Assembly (NCBI GenBank): GCA_018267575.1
Contig: JAFDYF010000020.1
Coordinates: forward strand, 62,001-126,000
Source of the DNA: Bacteroidota bacterium
GTDB taxonomy: Bacteria > Bacteroidota > Bacteroidia > Chitinophagales > Chitinophagaceae
Reading direction: 5' to 3'
DNA: 64,000 nt
Below, one piece after another: positions 43,234-51,844 of this stretch. Position 1 is the stretch's first letter. Every line of letters starts with the position of its first letter. The notes under the pieces were generated by a model. That model saw only the letters and a program-made list of their open reading frames with translations. It was not told the origin of the DNA and ran no database searches. A program made the position numbers and the translations under genes.

Positions 43234-43632
43234 ATGAAAAAAACGGTATTACTTTTAGCGTTATCACTTGCATTTTTTACTGATGCTTTTTCACAAACGG
43301 GTAAAAAACTGGTTGTGATGATTACCAGGGCTAACTGGTGCCCCACCTGCCGGGCTAACGACGCCAAAATTAAAAATGAAGTAATTCCAGCCTATTCATC
43401 TTCAAAGGAAGTATTAATAGTAATAAACGATGTAACGAACAGACGAACTAAAAATAAAGTTAAACCAGCGCTGGAATCTGCAGGCGTATATGATATTGCT
43501 CAAAAAGAGCAGGCTACAGGAGTAATCGCTATTATTAACCCGGCTACAGGAAAAAATCTCAACCATATTTATGTGTCCTATACTACTGATGATATTAAAA
43601 AGGCCATCGAACAGGCTTTGAGTAAGGTATAA
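43234..43632 (+). CDS. Secreted thioredoxin-like protein (WCPTC)
   Basis: A 132-residue periplasmic thioredoxin-fold protein: signal peptide 1-21 (FSQ), active site RANWCPTCRAND (cysteines 36 and 39). Paralogue of the 38413 gene. It is followed 36 bases later by dsbD on the same strand, so the DsbD pump is the likely source of its electrons (inference). Confidence 0.82.
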   Translation: MKKTVLLLALSLAFFTDAFSQTGKKLVVMITRANWCPTCRANDAKIKNEVIPAYSSSKEVLIVINDVTNRRTKNKVKPALESAGVYDIAQKEQATGVIAIINPATGKNLNHIYVSYTTDDIKKAIEQALSKV

Positions 43633-43668
43633 GTTGAGTATTGTTATTGGCAAACTTAAAATCTCCTG

Positions 43669-45645
43669 ATGAAATATATTCTGCTTTCATTTTATATTCT
43701 TGTAACAACGTTAAATGCATCCGCCCAGTTAAAAAATCATGCTGCCTGGAGGTTTTCTGTTGAAAAACTGAACGATAAACAATTGCAGGTTGTATTATCA
43801 GCATCCTTAGATTCGGGCTGGCATATATACTCTTCTGAAATGGCAGATGGCGGCCCACAGAAAACAATTGTAAATATTGAAAAGGGAAACAATTATGTTG
43901 TAGAAGATCGAACTACCGAAACTGGTAAACTGATCGAAAAATACGACAGCAATTTTAATATAACGCTCCGCTTTTATCCCGAAAAAGCTAGTTTTAAAAA
44001 ATTGATTGATCTTAAAGATACAAGTGCCTTTACACTGAAAGGATCTGTATCTTATATGCTTTGTACAGATGAACAATGCCTGCCTCCGACTGAGAAATCG
44101 TTTTCTATTGATGTAACATCCATCGCTAAGTTGCCTTCTGAATTAGATGAAGGTCAGTCAACACATAAACGAACAGAACTAAAATCACCACCCAATACAT
44201 TAATAAATAATCATTCTTTTCTCTATATTTTCTTAGCTGGGTTTCTTGGTGGGTTGGCTGCGCTGCTTACCCCATGCGTATTTCCGATGATACCCATGAC
44301 GGTGAGCTTTTTTACCAAACGAAGTAAAACGAAGGCCCAGGGCATTCGTAATGCATTTACATACGCACTCTCTATTATCATAATTTATGTTTTGCTGGGT
44401 TTTGGAGTATCAAAAATATTCGGTATTGATGCCCTGAATGCCTTATCAACAAATGTTTGGTTCAACTTTATCTTTTTTATTCTACTACTGATTTTTGCCG
44501 CATCCTTTTTTGGTGCTTTTGAAATTACCATGCCTTCGTGGCTCGTTAATAAAGTAGATAAACAAACAGGAAGGGGAGGATTAATCGGTATTTTTTTTAT
44601 GGCATTTACGTTATCGTTGGTCTCATTTTCATGCACTGGCCCCATAATAGGAACTTTGCTTTTTGAGTCAGCTGCAACGGGGAGTGTGGGTGGACCACTA
44701 TGGGGCATGATTGGATTTTCATCGGCCCTGGCACTGCCATTTGGGATGTTTGCCGCATTTCCCGGATGGTTAAATTCACTACCCAAATCGGGCAGCTGGC
44801 TCAATTCAGTAAAAGTGAGTTTAGGTTTTCTGGAACTTGCGCTGGCATTAAAATTTTTATCTAATGCCGACTTGGTGGTACAGGCCCATATTATTACGAG
44901 AGAACTTTTTATTGTGTTGTGGATTGTGATTTTTGCATTATGGGGTTTTTATTTATTGGGTAAGATCAGGTTTTCACATGATAGCGAATTGTCTTTTGTA
45001 TCTGTCCCCCGCCTGGCACTTACAATTTTAGTATTTTCATTTGCATTATACCTTGTTCCGGGGTTGTGGGGTGCACCCTTAAAATTAATCAGTGGCTTTC
45101 CGCCCCCAGACTTTTATGCTGAGTGGCAGCATAACACGGTGGCAACAACATCTTCTGCCGGGAGTACTACAAATAATGACAGCGAACATTGTCCCAATGG
45201 ATTAAATTGTTTTCATGATTATAACGCAGGATTAGCTTATGCAAAAAAGATAAATAAACCGATATTACTTGATTTTACCGGATGGGCCTGTGTTAATTGC
45301 CGGAAAATGGAAAATCTTGTTTGGACAGACCCCGTAATAGACAGTAAACTGCGGAACGACGTGGTACTGATTTCCTTGTATGTGGATGATAAAAGAAATT
45401 TGCCTGATAGTGAACAAACCACCAAAACACTTGGCGGACAAACCTATCCAATTAAAACCATCGGCAGCAAGTGGAGTTATTTGCAGGCATCCAGGTTTAA
45501 TATCAATTCTCAGCCTTACTATGTCTTATCAGATACAAACGAAACTACGTTAGCAATTTCAGAAGGTTACTCTTCAAATATTGAAACCTTCAAAAAATTT
45601 TTGGAAGATGGTATAAGGAAGTTCAAACAAAGTTTAACACCCTAA
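43669..45645 (+). CDS. dsbD: DsbD-type thiol:disulfide interchange protein
   Basis: Carries electrons from cytoplasmic thioredoxin through the membrane to periplasmic thiol proteins. Three parts, 658 aa: signal peptide and an N-terminal DsbD-alpha-like domain with CTDEQCLPP (about 143-150), eight membrane helices (about 184-460) with TPCVFPMIPM (about 201) and SCTGPIIGT (about 321), and a C-terminal thioredoxin domain with CVNC (about 541-544). All six cysteines are present. In the middle of many thioredoxin-fold genes, it is the central reductant of the cluster. Confidence 0.92.
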   Translation: MKYILLSFYILVTTLNASAQLKNHAAWRFSVEKLNDKQLQVVLSASLDSGWHIYSSEMADGGPQKTIVNIEKGNNYVVEDRTTETGKLIEKYDSNFNITLRFYPEKASFKKLIDLKDTSAFTLKGSVSYMLCTDEQCLPPTEKSFSIDVTSIAKLPSELDEGQSTHKRTELKSPPNTLINNHSFLYIFLAGFLGGLAALLTPCVFPMIPMTVSFFTKRSKTKAQGIRNAFTYALSIIIIYVLLGFGVSKIFGIDALNALSTNVWFNFIFFILLLIFAASFFGAFEITMPSWLVNKVDKQTGRGGLIGIFFMAFTLSLVSFSCTGPIIGTLLFESAATGSVGGPLWGMIGFSSALALPFGMFAAFPGWLNSLPKSGSWLNSVKVSLGFLELALALKFLSNADLVVQAHIITRELFIVLWIVIFALWGFYLLGKIRFSHDSELSFVSVPRLALTILVFSFALYLVPGLWGAPLKLISGFPPPDFYAEWQHNTVATTSSAGSTTNNDSEHCPNGLNCFHDYNAGLAYAKKINKPILLDFTGWACVNCRKMENLVWTDPVIDSKLRNDVVLISLYVDDKRNLPDSEQTTKTLGGQTYPIKTIGSKWSYLQASRFNINSQPYYVLSDTNETTLAISEGYSSNIETFKKFLEDGIRKFKQSLTP

Positions 45646-45873
45646 TAGTTTCTATAATTTGGGTTAAAATATTATGGTTGCAATTACGCAAGGTGAATTT
45701 TGATTTAAATCCAGAAAAGATTTAGGCTCACTTAAAACTTTGTATATTGGTTCCTTTCTGAAGGATTATTAGGAAATATGTGTTAATTCTAGATTATGGT
45801 ACGCTCTGATTTTATATTTAAATTGACTGGTTTACACTAATAGAAATAAAATAATGCTTGCATAAAAGTAGAT

Positions 45874-46710
45874 ATGATACTTGATCAAAAAATATTAAAA
45901 TATCAAGGCAAACGAGTTTTTGAAAAGCTGGTAATGACTGGAGATTTTAAGCGGGCACCAAAATATTTTGCCGAAGATGAAGCCTGCTTTTTATTTATCA
46001 AAGAAGGTTCTTTTCAATTCAGAACGCCTACCAATTTATTGTCGTACTCAAAAAATGAAGCCATGCTGGCTAAGTGCGGCAATTACTTTTTAGAAGATAT
46101 TTCAGTGAATGAGGCCGAAAATAAGCTTACAGCCATCGGTGCATTTTTTTACCCTGAAATGGTAAAGACATTTTTTGATACTGATCTATCTATAAAACAT
46201 TTCAGCAAAAGCTTTGATGTATTAAAAGTAAATGTGGAGCCTTTAATGAGGTCCTTTATTGACAGCATTGATTTCTTGTTAGACAATGCATCAGTAGCGG
46301 ATGAAAACATTATCATTAATAAGCTAAAAGAACTCCTGCTGATTTTGAGTAAGAGCGAAAACGCAAATTCCATTAACGAATTTGTTGCGTCTTTGTTTGT
46401 GCCTTATGAGTATGAGTTTAACGAAACAGTTCAAAAAAATATTTTCTCCGGATTGTCACTTTCTGAATTAGCCATGCTGTGCAACTGCAGCCTGGCAACC
46501 TTTAAAAGGAAATTTAAAGCGCACTATAATGAAAGTCCTACTCAATACTTTACATATAAGAAGCTGGAAAAAGCTGCACAATTGCTTCAGATAAAATCGA
46601 ACTCAATTGCAGATATCGCTTACGACTGCGGATTCGATACAATATCTAACTTTAACAAAGCATTCAAAAAAAGCTTTAATGTTTCTCCTTCCGAATTCCG
46701 ATTGAGCTGA
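45874..46710 (+). CDS. AraC family transcriptional regulator
   Basis: A 278-residue regulator: N-terminal cupin-like sensing domain (FAEDEACFLFIKEGSFQF) and C-terminal double helix-turn-helix (FSGLSLSELAMLCNCSLATFKRKFKAHY and NSIADIAYDCGFDTISNFNKAFKKSF) ending NVSPSEFRL. It lies about 90 bases before, and in line with, an operon for AhpD-like, hydrolase and SRPBCC proteins, probably its target. Confidence 0.9.
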   Translation: MILDQKILKYQGKRVFEKLVMTGDFKRAPKYFAEDEACFLFIKEGSFQFRTPTNLLSYSKNEAMLAKCGNYFLEDISVNEAENKLTAIGAFFYPEMVKTFFDTDLSIKHFSKSFDVLKVNVEPLMRSFIDSIDFLLDNASVADENIIINKLKELLLILSKSENANSINEFVASLFVPYEYEFNETVQKNIFSGLSLSELAMLCNCSLATFKRKFKAHYNESPTQYFTYKKLEKAAQLLQIKSNSIADIAYDCGFDTISNFNKAFKKSFNVSPSEFRLS

Positions 46711-46799
46711 TTTTCCCAATTATTGAGCTGTTTGGAAAAAACAAACAGAAATGTCCATTCCATCTTTGTATTGTTAAATCAAACAATAAAAATATAGCA

Positions 46800-47354
46800 A
46801 TGGCAAACTTAAAATTAGCGGATGGAATATCATCTCCAATAAGCAAAGCTATTATTGAAAAAACTGAAAAGGCAATGGGCTTTGCTCCAAACATGTATGT
46901 AAAAATGGGGCACAATGCTGCTTTGCTTGATGCATATACCTTCGCCTACAAAAGCTTTCGGTCAAATTCCGGGTTTACTCCAATTGAACAAGAGGTCATT
47001 TTTCTGTCAGTTGCTTATGAAAATAATTGTGAGTATTGTATGTCTGCACACAGCTTTGTTGCAGATGCCATGAGTATGGTACCTCCAGATGTTACTGAAG
47101 CAATAAGGGATGGAAAAGAGATAGAAGATGCGAAACTAAAAGCACTATCCAGGCTTACCCGGTTGCTTACTGCTAATGCGGGTCATGTAGCACAGGAAGA
47201 AATTGACAATTTTCTTGCTGTGGGCTATACGGAGTCGGCAGTGTTGGGAATTATTGCTGGCATAGGCGTAAAAACAATGAGCAACTATTCTAATCATAAT
47301 ACAAATCCGGAAGTGGATGTAGCGTTTGCAGAAAGGGTTTGGAAAAAAATATAA
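46800..47354 (+). CDS. Carboxymuconolactone decarboxylase / AhpD-like peroxidase family protein
   Basis: A 184-residue AhpD-like protein with the redox motif ENNCEYCMSAH (C77, C80, H84), plus a C-terminal helix pair GIIAGIGVKTMSNYSNHNTN. Such proteins reduce hydroperoxides or bind small molecules through the cysteine pair. The next gene (hydrolase) starts 10 bases downstream. Confidence 0.85.
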   Translation: MANLKLADGISSPISKAIIEKTEKAMGFAPNMYVKMGHNAALLDAYTFAYKSFRSNSGFTPIEQEVIFLSVAYENNCEYCMSAHSFVADAMSMVPPDVTEAIRDGKEIEDAKLKALSRLTRLLTANAGHVAQEEIDNFLAVGYTESAVLGIIAGIGVKTMSNYSNHNTNPEVDVAFAERVWKKI

Positions 47355-47364
47355 ATAAAAGCAC

Positions 47365-48348
47365 ATGAAAAAATTAACAACAATATTTGTTTTACTGTCA
47401 GTTTTATTAACCTTTAGTAAAACATTCGCACAACAACCCGAAGCAAACATCTCATCCAACTTTCCTTTTTCATATAAAACAGAAGTGGTAAAAGGGTTAA
47501 AGCTGGCATATTATGAGCAAGGTACCGGTGATCCCATTTTATTCTTACATGGCATTCCTGAAAACTCATATATATGGAGAAATGTAGTACCTGAAGTATC
47601 AAAGCAAGGTAGGGCTATCGCTTTGGATTTAGCAGGGTTTGGCAAGTCTGATATTTTGCCAGAAACTGATTATTCAATTCAGGCTCAATATGAATACCTA
47701 AATGGATTTATTGAAAATCTTCATTTAAAAAATGTCACGCTAGTAGTAACCGATATTGGCTCAATGCTCGGCTTAAAATACGCAAACGAACACAGGGAAA
47801 ACATAAAACGCATTGTTTTTATTGAAGCAATGTTTATGCCTTCGCAAGCCTGGTATAAACAACTAAAGTTTAAGCAAAAAATGATGTTTATGATGATGCG
47901 GTCAGAAAAAAGAGCGAAGAAAATGTTGGTTGAAAAAAATAAGATGCCGTTAATGATGTTAAAAATGGCAGTTGTACAGAAACCATCTGAAGAAGTCGCC
48001 TTGGCATATGCGGAACCGTTTAATGATAAAGCACGTCGTAACATTTTATTGTATGGAGCAGGTCCACATACCATGCAAAGGAAAGGCATATCAAAAGCCA
48101 CAGGCGATTTTGCAGATGAGTTGAACCGATATGCAGCTGGCCTACTCACACTGAATGATGGTGTACCTTTCTTAATCATACATTCAAAGCCGGGAATGAT
48201 AGTAAATAAGCAGGCATTAAATTATGCAAGAGAGAATTTTAAAAATGTAACTTTTTTAAATGTGGGTAAGGGAAAACACTACCTAACAGAAGATCATCCT
48301 AAAGCCATTGCAGAGGGAATAAGTAACTGGATTATTTCAAACAAGTAA
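47365..48348 (+). CDS. Secreted alpha/beta hydrolase of haloalkane-dehalogenase type
   Basis: A 327-residue exported hydrolase (signal peptide 1-22). Reads like LinB-type haloalkane dehalogenases: oxyanion region FLHGIPENSYIWRN (62-73), nucleophile D130 in VVTDIGSMLGL, acid E154 in FIEAMFMP, histidine in GKHYLTED (about 305). But the two halide-binding residues of LinB, N38 and W109, are replaced by I64 and I131, so dehalogenation is doubtful. The cap domain has a methionine-rich stretch (KQKMMFMMMR to MMLKMAV). In an operon with AhpD-like and SRPBCC genes. Confidence 0.82.
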   Translation: MKKLTTIFVLLSVLLTFSKTFAQQPEANISSNFPFSYKTEVVKGLKLAYYEQGTGDPILFLHGIPENSYIWRNVVPEVSKQGRAIALDLAGFGKSDILPETDYSIQAQYEYLNGFIENLHLKNVTLVVTDIGSMLGLKYANEHRENIKRIVFIEAMFMPSQAWYKQLKFKQKMMFMMMRSEKRAKKMLVEKNKMPLMMLKMAVVQKPSEEVALAYAEPFNDKARRNILLYGAGPHTMQRKGISKATGDFADELNRYAAGLLTLNDGVPFLIIHSKPGMIVNKQALNYARENFKNVTFLNVGKGKHYLTEDHPKAIAEGISNWIISNK

Positions 48349-48358
48349 AATATTAATT

Positions 48359-48850
48359 ATGATAATTGAAAAAGAAATCACCATAAATAAAAGCGTTGAA
48401 GATGCGTGGGAGGTACTTGGATATCAGTTTGCTGATGCATATAAATGGGCATCACCATTAAAGCACTCTGAAGCAAAAGATAGAAATAATTTTAATGGCT
48501 CAGCTTGTAGTGAAAGAGGGTGTGATATCGTCGGAATGGGCAAAACCAGAGAAAAGCTTATTGAATATTCAAATGAATGTAACAGACTTTCTTATTCGGT
48601 GCCGGAGGGCATGCCTTTTATGGTAAAATATGCAACCAATACCTGGCAGTTAACTCAAATTGACAACGATAAGTCAAAATTAAAGATGGTAATGAATATA
48701 ACACTTAGAGGCATTATGGGAATGATGATGCAACCAATGATGAAAATGATGATGAGCAAAATGGGCAATATACTATTGCAGGATTTTAAGTATTATGTGG
48801 AAACCGGCAGGCCGAGTGAGGCAAAACTTCGAGCATTAAAAAAGTTATAA
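48359..48850 (+). CDS. SRPBCC/START-fold protein with methionine-rich segment
   Basis: A 163-residue polyketide-cyclase-type lipid/ligand-binding protein: INKSVEDAWEVLGYQFADAYKW start and KMVMNITLRGIMGMMMQPMM end. The last stretch GIMGMMMQPMMKMMMSKMG contains 10 methionines in 19 residues, unusual for the fold. Ten bases after the hydrolase gene; last of the operon, ended by a hairpin at 48922. Confidence 0.75.
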   Translation: MIIEKEITINKSVEDAWEVLGYQFADAYKWASPLKHSEAKDRNNFNGSACSERGCDIVGMGKTREKLIEYSNECNRLSYSVPEGMPFMVKYATNTWQLTQIDNDKSKLKMVMNITLRGIMGMMMQPMMKMMMSKMGNILLQDFKYYVETGRPSEAKLRALKKL

Positions 48851-48921
48851 GATTAATTATGTACTATCCAAAAGAATAATTTTTATACTTATATTTCGCT
48901 TTATAACAACTATTAAATAGT

Positions 48922-48956
48922 AAAAGGTGAGCCTTTGAGCAGGCCTTTTAATTTTT
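48922..48956 (+). terminator. Possible Rho-independent terminator after the SRPBCC gene
   Basis: AAAAGG (48922-48927) can pair with CCTTTT (48944-48949), with an inner GCCT/AGGC option, followed by AATTTTTAATT. Confidence 0.45.
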
Positions 48957-48998
48957 AATTACAACATCTAGATATTAAACCGATTACATTCAAGGAAA

Positions 48999-49214
48999 AT
49001 GTCCCAAATACCAATTGTTTCTACGAGTACTATCACTTGTCCTGTCTGTGGCTTCAGGAAGGAAGAAACGATGCCAACCGATGCTTGTCAGTATTTCTAC
49101 CAATGCGAAGGCTGTAGTAATATTATTAAGCCCATAGAAGGGGATTGTTGTGTTTACTGCTCCTATGGCGATACTCCGTGCCCTCCTGTACAACAAGAAA
49201 ATAAATGTTGTTGA
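48999..49214 (+). CDS. GDCCVxC domain small metal-binding protein
   Basis: A 71-residue cysteine-rich protein: CPVC pair (14-17), CEGC (36-39), GDCCVYCSYGDTPCPP (48-63) and KCC at the end. GDCCVxC proteins often stand next to metal-resistance or thiol-redox genes; some homologues carry selenocysteine. Likely binds zinc, copper or mercury (inference). Transcribed with, or just ahead of, the rhodanese-thioredoxin gene, 74 bases downstream. Confidence 0.85.
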   Translation: MSQIPIVSTSTITCPVCGFRKEETMPTDACQYFYQCEGCSNIIKPIEGDCCVYCSYGDTPCPPVQQENKCC

Positions 49215-49288
49215 AATACCGGCTGTAAGGTATTCCTGTTTCTACCGTCATTAGTAACAAATAAAGCTTAAAAGTATAGTTTGTTACA

Positions 49289-49981
49289 ATGAGGTATTTT
49301 ATCACAATTATTTCCTTTTCCCTACTGCTATTATCCTGCCAGGCACAGCCCACAAAAAGCACGTTGTCTCCAGATGAATTTGAACAGGCTCTTACTGCCC
49401 CTAATGTTCAGGTGCTTGATGTTAGAACGGCTGCAGAGTATAATTCCGGGCATCTGAAAAATGCTTTACAGGCAGATTGGTATAATCAACAACAATTTAA
49501 AGACCGTACACAGCATCTTGATAAAGCAAAGCCATTGTTTGTGTATTGCCTTACTGGGGTAAGAAGTGCAGCGGCAGTCACATATTTTAAACAAAAGGGC
49601 TTTACTAATGTCCGGGATTTAAAAGGAGGTTTAACAGCCTGGAAGCTGGCAGAAAAGCCTGTTGAGGGTGCTGCAAAAGTTAAGCAGATTACGATGCAGG
49701 AATACAATGCACAGGTTACCTCTGCCGGACATGTGCTGGTAGATTTTGGTGCAGTATGGTGTCCGCCGTGTAAAAAAATGGAGCCGGTTATCAACCAGCT
49801 TAAAAATGAAGCCTCGGACAAATACAAAGTGGTAAACATCGATGCTGCCACTCAATTTGAAATCTTAAAACAAATGAATATTGAAGCGCTGCCTGTTTTC
49901 ATTGTATATAAAAATGGAAAGGAAGTGTGGCGAAAGCAGGGGGTAACAACAATTGAAGAACTAAAATCGAAACTTTTGTGA
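49289..49981 (+). CDS. Exported rhodanese-thioredoxin fusion
   Basis: A 230-residue lipoprotein-like protein: signal segment with lipobox LLSC (C about 17), a rhodanese domain (VQVLDVRTAAEYNSGH; active-site FVYCLTGVRSAAAV, with cysteine in the catalytic loop) at about 25-120, and a thioredoxin domain with AVWCPPCKKME (WCPPC at 157-161) and IEALPVF cis-proline. Suggests persulfide transfer to, or reduction by, the attached thioredoxin. Followed by two more thioredoxin genes. Confidence 0.88.
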   Translation: MRYFITIISFSLLLLSCQAQPTKSTLSPDEFEQALTAPNVQVLDVRTAAEYNSGHLKNALQADWYNQQQFKDRTQHLDKAKPLFVYCLTGVRSAAAVTYFKQKGFTNVRDLKGGLTAWKLAEKPVEGAAKVKQITMQEYNAQVTSAGHVLVDFGAVWCPPCKKMEPVINQLKNEASDKYKVVNIDAATQFEILKQMNIEALPVFIVYKNGKEVWRKQGVTTIEELKSKLL

Positions 49982-50039
49982 AAAGGTGATCTTACTGTAA
50001 GGTCTAAGCAAAAAAACTGTCTAAACATAAAAGATAACA

Positions 50040-50507
50040 ATGCGAATACTTATTTCTGTCTTGCTCCTCTTAATAGCTTTTTTTGTCTTTGCCTTTGTTT
50101 CAAAAAAGAAATCTTTTTCTCAAAATTATCCTGGCAAGCAAAATGACCAGGGCATTCAATTTATTGAAGCCAACTGGAACAAAGCCATTGAGGAAGCAAA
50201 AAAACAGCACAAGCTGATTTTTCTTGATGCTTATGCGTCATGGTGCGGCCCATGCAGGTTACTAAAGCGGAAGACTTTTCCTGATAAGAATGCAGGAGAT
50301 TTTTTTAATAAAAACTTTATTAATGTGGCTATTGATATGGAACAGGGTGATGGCCCTACTTTAAGCAGTAAATATGGAGTAAATGCATATCCAACACTTA
50401 TTATAACCGATGCTGATGGAAATATTATCACTTACACCCAGGGATATATCGAACCAAAAGAACTGGTTGCTTTTGGAGAACATGGACTGAAGGAATCAAA
50501 AAAATAA
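50040..50507 (+). CDS. Membrane-anchored thioredoxin (WCGPC)
   Basis: A 155-residue protein with an N-terminal membrane anchor (4-20) and a DsbD-gamma-like thioredoxin domain with ASWCGPCRLLK (WCGPC 68-72) and AYPTLIITD cis-proline. It resembles the stop-interrupted gene at 37831. Four bases before the next thioredoxin-like gene. Confidence 0.88.
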   Translation: MRILISVLLLLIAFFVFAFVSKKKSFSQNYPGKQNDQGIQFIEANWNKAIEEAKKQHKLIFLDAYASWCGPCRLLKRKTFPDKNAGDFFNKNFINVAIDMEQGDGPTLSSKYGVNAYPTLIITDADGNIITYTQGYIEPKELVAFGEHGLKESKK

Positions 50508-50511
50508 AAAC

Positions 50512-51114
50512 ATGAGTACATTACTGAAAGCGCTGGGCTTATTAAGCTATGATAAATACATGGAAAAATTTGAAGACTGGGTAAAAACCGTTAAAACAAG
50601 TTCACTCAATCCCACAACTGCATATATCGAATATACAAAGCTGAATTTTGCAAGAACTCAACGTATTCATAAAACTGTGGTGATTAACGCAGCATTGCGG
50701 GATGCAGCTTTACAGTTGCACAACAAGTACACCTTGATTGTAATTACGGAAGCCTGGTGTGGAGATAGTGCACAAAATCTGCCGGTAATTGCTGAGCTTG
50801 CAAAATTGAATCCAGAAAAAATTAGCTTACACATCATATTGAGAGACGAGAACCCCGAAATGATGAATAACTATCTCACCAATGGCGCCAGAGCAATACC
50901 TAAGCTAATTTGCATCAACGAAACAATGGGTAGTGATGCATTTGTTTGGGGGCCACGCCCTGCTCCTGCACAGGCACTGCTTGCCAACTGGAAACAAAAC
51001 CCAAATGGAAAAACATGGGAAGACTTTGAACGGGAATTGCATGGATGGTATGGTAAAGATAAAACCGTTACACTGCAGGCTGAATTATTAACTATTCTTC
51101 AAAATCTAATGTAA
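50512..51114 (+). CDS. Cytosolic thioredoxin-like protein (Thioredoxin_9 type, CxxS)
   Basis: A 200-residue soluble protein. The active-site position reads TEAWCGDSAQNLPV (C83, S86), so only one cysteine of the usual pair remains, as normal for this family, followed by IPKLICIN. No signal peptide. It could act on glutathionylated or bacillithiolated proteins; unproven. Co-transcribed with the preceding thioredoxin. Confidence 0.8.
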   Translation: MSTLLKALGLLSYDKYMEKFEDWVKTVKTSSLNPTTAYIEYTKLNFARTQRIHKTVVINAALRDAALQLHNKYTLIVITEAWCGDSAQNLPVIAELAKLNPEKISLHIILRDENPEMMNNYLTNGARAIPKLICINETMGSDAFVWGPRPAPAQALLANWKQNPNGKTWEDFERELHGWYGKDKTVTLQAELLTILQNLM

Positions 51115-51168
51115 TTGTGATTGTTCTGTCAGGAAATCTGAACTCATACGTCTTTACAAATAAAAAAT

Positions 51169-51627
51169 ATGCAAAACAAAATTCAACAAACCGTCATAAG
51201 TGGTATTGCTGCCACAATAGTAATGACCCTTTTAATGATGATGGGTGCTGCAATGGGAATGCCAAAGATGAGCCCCCCGGATATGTTAGCGGGTATGACC
51301 GGAATGCCGGTTGCAATGGGATGGGTAATGCATTTTTTAATCGGGATCATCTTTGCAGCAGGGTATGTATTCTTTTTTAATAAATGGTTAAAGAAAATCA
51401 GCAGCAAAATGTTGAGAGGTGCAGTATATGGTATCATTGCCTTTGTGATGGCACAAATAGGATTTCCTGTTATGGACTCAATATTTGGCAGCGGCAATAT
51501 GCCTGCCCCGGAAGGTTCAATGGTTTTGATGATGACAGGCAGTGTTATGGGGCATGTTGTTTTTGGTATTGTAATAGCATTACTGGTTAAATCAGCTATT
51601 CCTGTAACAAAACAAATAATAAAATGA
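51169..51627 (+). CDS. Methionine-rich four-helix membrane protein (DUF6789-like)
   Basis: A 152-residue inner-membrane protein with four helices: IAATIVMTLLMMMGAAMG, MGWVMHFLIGIIFAAGYVFF, GAVYGIIAFVMAQIG and GHVVFGIVIALLV. The first 56 residues hold 13 methionines, many at the predicted membrane boundary (MGMPKMSPPDM). Family DUF6789 assigned from general shape only. It overlaps the next small ORF by 4 bases. Confidence 0.65.
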   Translation: MQNKIQQTVISGIAATIVMTLLMMMGAAMGMPKMSPPDMLAGMTGMPVAMGWVMHFLIGIIFAAGYVFFFNKWLKKISSKMLRGAVYGIIAFVMAQIGFPVMDSIFGSGNMPAPEGSMVLMMTGSVMGHVVFGIVIALLVKSAIPVTKQIIK

Positions 51628-51761
51628 GCACTTGTTCAAATGGCCGGTGCAGTGTTTGCGGTAATGAAGGAAAGAAAAAAACATCCTGGACTTTTTGCAA
51701 CATTAAAACCATTATTGCGGCAGTCATTGCCATTTACTGGCTGATTACTGAACTGCTGTAA
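51624..51761 (+). CDS. Cysteine-rich 45-residue membrane protein
   Basis: Short ORF beginning ATGA on the stop of the preceding gene. MSTCSNGRCSVCGNEGKKKT has three cysteines in a C-x4-C-x2-C array; residues about 28-45 form a membrane helix (IIAAVIAIYWLITELL). The overlap and the cysteine cluster support a real gene with a metal or redox role. No family recognised. Confidence 0.6.
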   Translation: MSTCSNGRCSVCGNEGKKKTSWTFCNIKTIIAAVIAIYWLITELL

Positions 51762-51844
51762 ATAATTCCAGTAAAATAATTGTTAAGAGTAAAAAATCTG
51801 TAAGGAATAAAAAATATCATAGTCTAACTAATTAAAAATCTTTT

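Noticed and set aside
51117..51380. Open frame of 87 codons overlapping the Met-rich membrane gene
   Set aside because: Runs in a different frame over the start of a better-supported gene and has no family features.
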